Of a stretch of 64,000 bases of DNA, positions 59,700-64,000 are shown piece after piece. The stretch covers positions 5,022,001 through 5,086,000 of the forward strand of contig CP014773.1 in the NCBI GenBank assembly GCA_001596135.1, given 5' to 3'. Within the stretch, counting starts at the first letter, position 1. Every line of letters starts with the position of its first letter. The DNA comes from Mucilaginibacter sp. PAMC 26640 (GTDB taxonomy: Bacteria; Bacteroidota; Bacteroidia; Sphingobacteriales; Sphingobacteriaceae). Position numbers and translations under genes: made by a program. The notes under the pieces are model-generated. The model had not been told where the DNA came from. It ran no database searches and saw only the letters and a list, made by a program, of their open reading frames with translations.

Positions 59700-60725
59700 G
59701 TAAAACTTTGGTACGGGGTTCAGGTCAGTATCCTGCCGCTGGTGCCAATAAGGATAAATAGGCTGCTGTTCGCTGGCTGCATCAAGCTTTTTAACCTGTT
59801 CTGTAGTCAGGTTCCATCCTACCGCATCCAGGTTTTGTTTAAGCTGCTCTTCGTTACGGGCACCTATAATAAGGTTGGCAACCGTTGGCCGCTGTAACAG
59901 CCAGTTTAATGCTACCTGTGCAACCGATTTGCCTACTTCTTCAGCAACCTCATCCAGGGCATCCACAATTTTATAAAGGCGCTCAAAATCAGTTTCAGGG
60001 CCGTGGCTTCCACCCTGGCTGCGGCGATTATCCTGCGGAATAGGCTGCCCCCTGCGGAATTTGCCGCCCAACTGACCGGATGCCAGCGGACTCCATACTA
60101 TCGTGCTTACTTTTTGATCGATACCCGCAGGCATTAGTTCCCACTCAAACTCACGGTCGAGCAGGGAGTAATAAGCCTGATGAGCAATATATTTGGCCCA
60201 GCCATAACGCTCTGATAGGGAAAGCGATTTCATTAAATGCCAGCCGGAAAAATTAGAGCAGGCAATGTATCGTACTTTGCCGCTGCTGATCAGGTCGTCC
60301 AGCGCACGTAAGGTCTCCTCTACCGGTGTATTGCCATCAAAACCGTGCATGTGGTAAATATCGATATGATCAGTCTGCAGGCGCCGCAGGCTATTCTCCG
60401 CAGAGCGGATCAAATGGTAGCGGGAAGACCCGTAGTTAGGGTCCTCCCCCATTTTAAATGTGGCTTTTGTAGAAATAAGCACATCGTTGCGTATTCCTGC
60501 TAAAGCTTTTCCAAGAATTTCTTCAGAAATGCCACCGGAGTATATATCAGCGGTATCGAAAAAGTTAACTCCTGCGTCCATACACAGGTTAACCAGTTTC
60601 TTCGCTTCATCTACTTGTGTATTTCCCCAGGCGCCAAAAAATTTACCGGCACCGCCAAAGGTAGCAGTACCAAAGCTGAGCACGGGAACTTTTAGTCCCG
60701 AGCCTCCTAGTTGTCTGTATTCCAT
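59697..60725 (-). CDS. Aldo/keto reductase
   Basis: 342 residues with the AKR barrel motifs: NFFDTADIYSGGISEEILGKAL (catalytic Asp and Tyr), VLISTKATF (Lys), IDIYHMHGFDGNTP (His), YIACSNFSGWHL and the NADPH-binding end LIIGARNEEQLKQNLDAVGW. It resembles YhdN/general stress protein 69 types that reduce aldehydes and sugars. Single gene; terminator shared with porG. Confidence 0.93.
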   Translation of the reverse strand: MEYRQLGGSGLKVPVLSFGTATFGGAGKFFGAWGNTQVDEAKKLVNLCMDAGVNFFDTADIYSGGISEEILGKALAGIRNDVLISTKATFKMGEDPNYGSSRYHLIRSAENSLRRLQTDHIDIYHMHGFDGNTPVEETLRALDDLISSGKVRYIACSNFSGWHLMKSLSLSERYGWAKYIAHQAYYSLLDREFEWELMPAGIDQKVSTIVWSPLASGQLGGKFRRGQPIPQDNRRSQGGSHGPETDFERLYKIVDALDEVAEEVGKSVAQVALNWLLQRPTVANLIIGARNEEQLKQNLDAVGWNLTTEQVKKLDAASEQQPIYPYWHQRQDTDLNPVPKFY

Positions 60726-60831
60726 AATATAATTTTATAAATTTTATGAATGCGGGCTTGTTCCTCGCGTTAACTCAAACTTCGGCGATCGATACAAAAC
60801 TTATATCATGCCAATAACATAAAGAAATTTT

Positions 60832-61074
60832 TTACCGGGGGTTACTTCCCCGCCAAAGACGCTTTAAACTTACAAACGAATTAGCGCAGTGTTGGACAAT
60901 ATTTCCGTAAAACCGAGAATTGACCTTGTTTGCAACTTTATGATGCCCGGTTTGCTCGCCTATTTTTAACTGGGCGAAAATAACCAACAACATAATTGCC
61001 AACAGAAAGTAGAAACCAACATTTTGCATTGCACTTCCGACACTTAGATCTTGCCAATTAAAACCTGGTTGCAT
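60832..61074 (-). CDS. Possible small membrane protein
   Basis: 80 codons. The first 45 residues contain one convincing membrane segment (VGFYFLLAIMLLVIFAQL) after a short soluble start, but the rest is compositionally unlike a bacterial protein tail (ends LKRLWRGSNPR). It may be real with an unusual tail, a remnant, or chance. No family recognised. Confidence 0.3.
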   Translation of the reverse strand: MQPGFNWQDLSVGSAMQNVGFYFLLAIMLLVIFAQLKIGEQTGHHKVANKVNSRFYGNIVQHCANSFVSLKRLWRGSNPR

Positions 61075-61204
61075 GTTTTGAAGGTGATTAATTACTTATA
61101 CCGAAATTCCTATTGGACTATTTCCGGATACACCAACTACAAGTTAAGCCGTATAAGGTTTTACAACAAAAGAGAATAATTTTAATATTAATTTTTGAGA
61201 AATT

Positions 61205-61711
61205 TTAGCGCAAAAGTATTTTCTCGTAGCAAGAAAATCTTAACCCCGGGCGAAATCCCAGGCTAATTTCTCCGGAATATATATAGCCCAATTTTGGGAA
61301 AAGTTTTTGAGTAGCCTGGTTTTTAGTATTAGTATCTATACGCAACAGCATAATCCCTTTTTTGATCGCTTCATGCTCAGCCTGCATGAGTAAGGCTGCG
61401 GCAATGCCACGCCCAGCGTAATGCGGATTTACCGCCAACCGATGCGTAACGATTGCGGGCACCGTTATGTCCCACCCTGCTTCAACATACTCCGCATCCT
61501 GATCGGTAGTAATTGCAGCTACGCCGGCAATTGCTTCATCAATTTCTGCCACCCACAGCTGGTTTTGGTGGATGTCATTAACAAATACTTCCGGGTTAGG
61601 ATATTGATCGTCCCACTGCAAATTGCCCGCAGCTATCATAGCCGGAACAACATCTTTGATGATCTGTATGATAGCGGGGATATCGGCAAGGGTGGCTTGG
61701 CGGATTTGCAT
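61205..61711 (-). CDS. GNAT-family N-acetyltransferase
   Basis: 168 residues. MQIRQATLADIPAIIQIIKD start, LAVNPHYAGRGIAAALLMQAEHEAIKKG is the acetyl-CoA-binding helix (motif A, RGxA variant of Q/RxxGxG/A), and LRIDTNTKNQATQKLFPKLGYIYSGEI the C-terminal part. Acceptor unknown. Confidence 0.9.
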   Translation of the reverse strand: MQIRQATLADIPAIIQIIKDVVPAMIAAGNLQWDDQYPNPEVFVNDIHQNQLWVAEIDEAIAGVAAITTDQDAEYVEAGWDITVPAIVTHRLAVNPHYAGRGIAAALLMQAEHEAIKKGIMLLRIDTNTKNQATQKLFPKLGYIYSGEISLGFRPGLRFSCYEKILLR

Positions 61712-61769
61712 AATAAGTGCGTCTTAAATATGAATTAATGCAATAATCATCTATTGAACGAATGCATCT

Positions 61770-62069
61770 TTAAATTATCATCATCCAGGTAACTACTAAA
61801 ACAATAACCGACGCATGAATTATTAGCGACGGCAAATAAAGCCTGCCATTCCGGTATAAATTAATCCCATTTACAACCAATAACACGAATGAGATTAGGA
61901 CGGCCAATAGCGGAAAAAGTAAGTCCAGGTTTGGCGTACACGGTCCGCTTTTGAAAGCTGGTGCGTTGCTAAAAAATATGGTGAGCACTATAACAACAAT
62001 ATAGTATAACAATGTGCGGTTAAGAGGCAAAAACACCTTCTGGTGTTTAACTAGCGAATCCTGCTCCAT
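61770..62069 (-). CDS. Small three-helix membrane protein of unknown function
   Basis: 99 residues with three hydrophobic segments (LLYYIVVIVLTIFFS, LLFPLLAVLISFVLLVVNGI, SLIIHASVIVLVVTWMMII) separated by a short cysteine-containing loop and a basic loop (NLYRNGRLYLP). No family recognised; good start context. Its neighbour on the same strand is an S24 repressor. Confidence 0.65.
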   Translation of the reverse strand: MEQDSLVKHQKVFLPLNRTLLYYIVVIVLTIFFSNAPAFKSGPCTPNLDLLFPLLAVLISFVLLVVNGINLYRNGRLYLPSLIIHASVIVLVVTWMMII

Positions 62070-62144
62070 GCCTTATTTGATTACCTTATCCAACATTTGT
62101 TTCAAGCACTTATAAATTTGTTCACCGCTATCTAACAATCATTT

Positions 62145-62161
62145 GCACATCTGAAATCTGC
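62145..62161. repeat. 17-bp interspersed repeat, copy 3
   Basis: GCACATCTGAAATCTGC, same as at 41006; followed by ATATCTGCTTATCTGCCTTCTG, a string of degenerate ATCTGC units up to the S24 gene end. Confidence 0.75.
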
Positions 62162-62190
62162 ATATCTGCTTATCTGCCTTCTGCACATCC

Positions 62191-62883
62191 CTAATGGTTA
62201 TGCTTCTTATGGATATCCTTTACCAGGCAAAGTTTTTTAATCTCATCTATCCGGATTGGGAACGGCGCGTATTTGGGCCGGTTGTTAATCATCTCTGTCG
62301 TATTATCCGAGTGCGCTATCACCTCCTCCGGATTGTCGCTAACCAAGAGGCGTTTGTACATGCGGTAATCACCCCACTCAATATAATACACCTCACCCGG
62401 CAATATCTTCTTATCACTGATGATCTTTAACGCTACCCAGCAGCCATTTTCCAGGTAGGGATACATCGAATGCCCCCAAACCGGGAGCGCAAAATCGCAT
62501 TCTTCAATCCCCGGGAAATTCATCCGGCCTACCGGGTGCGCATCATTGATATCGTTATACACCTCCACACCCGATGCAGTCGCGGTAATTTCATACATGG
62601 GAATGCCTTCGTTGTTCCGGCCAACTACAGTTTTATCTGTGTTTTTTTTACTCCCTAAGGCTTCTCCATATTTTTCTTTAAATATCTTTAATTTTTCTGG
62701 ATCTATATTTTGCCTACTCTTGATAATTTCCGTAATACTGCTGGCACTATTAAAGCCCAGCGCTTCGGCTAACTCGCTATTGTTATTAAAAGCTTTTCCC
62801 CTTAACTGATTGTACAATATAATAAACTCAAGCGTCTCCGGGCGAATGGTTTTTATTTTATTGGGCTTAAACTGGTCTTCCAT
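62191..62883 (-). CDS. S24 (LexA/CI-like) autoproteolytic transcriptional repressor
   Basis: 230 residues. An N-terminal helix-turn-helix (about 15-65: NNSELAEALGFNSASSITEI) is joined by a linker to an S24 peptidase domain with the catalytic Ser139 in VWGHSMYPYLENG and Lys177 in YRMYKRLL. The usual Ala-Gly cleavage site is not exact; TATASG (about 100-105) is the likely spot. Proteins of this kind repress DNA-damage or prophage genes until RecA filament triggers self-cleavage. It faces two small genes across a palindromic operator at 62919-62936. Confidence 0.88.
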   Translation of the reverse strand: MEDQFKPNKIKTIRPETLEFIILYNQLRGKAFNNNSELAEALGFNSASSITEIIKSRQNIDPEKLKIFKEKYGEALGSKKNTDKTVVGRNNEGIPMYEITATASGVEVYNDINDAHPVGRMNFPGIEECDFALPVWGHSMYPYLENGCWVALKIISDKKILPGEVYYIEWGDYRMYKRLLVSDNPEEVIAHSDNTTEMINNRPKYAPFPIRIDEIKKLCLVKDIHKKHNH

Positions 62884-62909
62884 AGCATGAAAATAATTTT
62901 ATTTATTTC

Positions 62910-62941
62910 TTGATTTAAATAAAGATTATTCTTTATATTTG
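62910..62941 (+). promoter_or_regulatory. Promoter with overlapping palindromic operator between the S24 repressor and divergent genes
   Basis: TATATTTG (62934-62941) is a perfect -7 box for the plus strand, with TTG at 62910-62912 (21-base spacing, slightly long). The dyad ATAAAGA-TTAT-TCTTTAT (62919-62936) lies between and overlaps the two boxes, the expected place for a repressor site. Confidence 0.58.
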
Positions 62942-63022
62942 TCAAGCGGTTATTTGATAAAGATAGGTATTAAATTCAAATAAACTACAGCCTGACTCAA
63001 GAATATAAAGAAGAAAAAAATT

Positions 63023-63205
63023 ATGTATGTAGCCTACAGCGCAGTGCGCCCAGCCAATAAAGCAGACAAGCAAAAGCCAATCAGCGCCGAAATGCAATTG
63101 CGGATTGATGCATATCAATTTACCTGTGCCAAATACCGGCAGGAAATAAACGACATTAAAAAGTACCTGCCAAACTGGAGGCCCGCATTTAACAGCGGCC
63201 TTTAA
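63023..63205 (+). CDS. Small protein divergent from the S24 repressor
   Basis: 60 residues, basic, no signal peptide: MYVAYSAVRPANKADKQKPI then a helical AEMQLRIDAYQFTCAKYRQE and a Trp-Pro C terminus (LPNWRPAF). A purine-rich site (AAAGAAGAAAA) precedes the ATG, and the promoter with the palindromic operator lies upstream. Unrecognised; DNA-damage control is inferred from position only. Confidence 0.6.
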   Translation: MYVAYSAVRPANKADKQKPISAEMQLRIDAYQFTCAKYRQEINDIKKYLPNWRPAFNSGL

Positions 63206-63249
63206 ATCGTCCACATTTTCAAAAATTCATAAAACATAAACTATAACAC

Positions 63250-63660
63250 ATGAAACTAAATCAAAAATTAAAGAACGAATTATGGTGGCTGATCATCTCG
63301 GTAGATTACAATTATAGCCGCATCAGCATAGCCGACCATGACCTGGGCGATGAGTCGCTTACCCTATGGCTGGAAGACAAGCATGATTTCAAAAACAGCC
63401 TGGACGAATGCCTGCAAATTGATGTACCACTTCGGAATTTCGCAGGCATTATCAAATCGGAGAATTTGAATAGCTATGAGGGTAATAAGATGCATCCTAC
63501 CAAGCAATACGTTTATAAGTCGCGGATAGAAGTGAATGCCCCGATCAATTGGTATCGTGACGATGCTACCGCTACTGAGCAGACCTGGGCACGCGAAGCC
63601 GTTCTTAAACGTATATTAACGCAGTTAATAGAAACTGAAACCGCCGCCGGGCAGTTTTAA
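63250..63660 (+). CDS. Protein of unknown function downstream of the small gene
   Basis: 136 residues, soluble, acidic in the middle: ELWWLIISVDYNYSRISIAD, then LTLWLEDKHDFKNSLDE, then INWYRDDATATEQTWAREAV and a helical C terminus (LKRILTQLIETETAAGQ). No family recognised. It follows the 60-codon gene by 44 bases and is probably under the same promoter and repressor. Confidence 0.65.
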   Translation: MKLNQKLKNELWWLIISVDYNYSRISIADHDLGDESLTLWLEDKHDFKNSLDECLQIDVPLRNFAGIIKSENLNSYEGNKMHPTKQYVYKSRIEVNAPINWYRDDATATEQTWAREAVLKRILTQLIETETAAGQF

Positions 63661-63901
63661 TTTAGTTATGCCAACTGGAATCTTAAGCACCTCTAGTACG
63701 ACTGATACTATTCCGAAATATAGAAAGATGTTGTGCAAATTAATTAACCTGTGAATTGTTAAAGAGGCACACGAACAAGTAAAGTAAAAAAAAAGTTAAT
63801 TAATTTCATAAGCCGATAAGAGTAAATAACTCAAAGCTTATAAAATGCGGATAGTCCCTTCAAGGTGTTTTCACCGTATCAATAAGGTGAAATGCCACCT
63901 G
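63661..63901. other. Intergenic region with a two-part hairpin
   Basis: AT-rich until 63863, where AGGTG...TTTCACC (63863-63875) pairs with GGTGAAA...CACCT (63886-63900): a 12-bp stem with a small internal loop and a 10-base loop, directly after the stop of the next minus-strand gene. No T tract follows, so its role as a terminator is uncertain. Confidence 0.45.
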
Positions 63902-64000
63902 TTATTTTTCGCGGACTTTCACCAATTCGTCCGGTTGCACTTCAACCAGTTCCTCTGTCTCGGCAATTGCTTCAGCAGGTACAGCATTGTAATTTAGTTT
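63902..64000 (-). CDS. C-terminal end of an unidentified gene (cut by the window)
   Basis: On the minus strand the frame is open from the window edge to a TAA at 63902-63904 and reads LNYNAVPAEAIAETEELVEV, then QPDELVKVREK: an acidic tail of 32 residues. Too short to identify. A hairpin directly follows the stop, and codon use looks coding. Confidence 0.5.
   Translation of the reverse strand, partial: KLNYNAVPAEAIAETEELVEVQPDELVKVREK

Noticed and set aside
1..64000. CRISPR arrays, complete insertion sequences, rRNA or tRNA genes
   Set aside because: No regularly spaced repeats, no transposase or integrase frame, and no rRNA or tRNA signatures were found by reading both strands.

Overview
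The window looks like a chromosomal segment from a Bacteroidota bacterium of the family Sphingobacteriaceae, most likely Mucilaginibacter or a close relative (inference). Several things point there: Bacteroidota-type promoter boxes (TAnnTTTG), BamA with two OmpH/Skp chaperones, PorT- and PorG-like type IX secretion proteins, a DUF4139 (MuiA) protein, Tat-exported Gfo/Idh/MocA oxidoreductase with a DUF1080 protein, an unusually long PurF, menaquinone rather than ubiquinone biosynthesis, and many degenerate interspersed repeats in the gaps. No rRNA, tRNA, CRISPR array or complete insertion sequence was seen.

Layout. 1-6 kb: the 3' part of a RelA/SpoT homologue, then fur-[DUF6922/AbiEii toxin-antitoxin pair]-purA, pabB, and an antitoxin/PIN-toxin pair. 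6-13 kb: DUF2071, M48 protease lipoprotein, plsY, nadC, DUF4783 on the minus strand; gpmI and a lipoprotein on the plus strand; a TPR protein. 13-19 kb: lon, a gene broken by an in-frame stop, an outer-membrane barrel protein, an LpxR-like lipid A deacylase, arfB. 19-30 kb: cmk, dCMP deaminase, sugar MFS transporter, LysE exporter, purF, sugar isomerase-like protein, secreted amidohydrolase, amt, and a small two-gene unit containing a DUF6169 protein.

30-41 kb: the membrane half of respiratory complex I (nuoH-I-J-K-L-M-N, minus strand). It holds two extra exported proteins: one between nuoK and nuoL made of three TonB-plug-like modules, and a DUF4139 protein between nuoM and nuoN. The nuoA-G genes are not next to it. 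41-46.4 kb: murI, two ompH genes, bamA and uppS, an envelope-biogenesis run. 46.8-50.6 kb: DUF1801, a lone ExbD, DUF1080 and a Tat-exported oxidoreductase. 51-60 kb: menG-porT, an SDR dehydrogenase, GatB/YqeY, a hydrolase-CBS pair, a DUF885-like lipoprotein peptidase, ynfA, nadK-porG and an aldo/keto reductase. 60.8-64 kb: a GNAT enzyme, small membrane proteins, and an S24/LexA-like autoproteolytic repressor divergent from two unknown small genes across a palindromic operator.

Most worth a second look: the triple plug-like protein inside the nuo operon; a structured intergenic element at 57738-57832; a cluster of TGTTCCA sites upstream of menG; a 17-bp repeat present three times, one copy forming the end of murI; a toxin-antitoxin pair fitted seamlessly into fur-purA; the in-frame stop at 16319; and several genes whose predicted -7 box lies only 4-7 bases before the start codon, which suggests leaderless transcripts.
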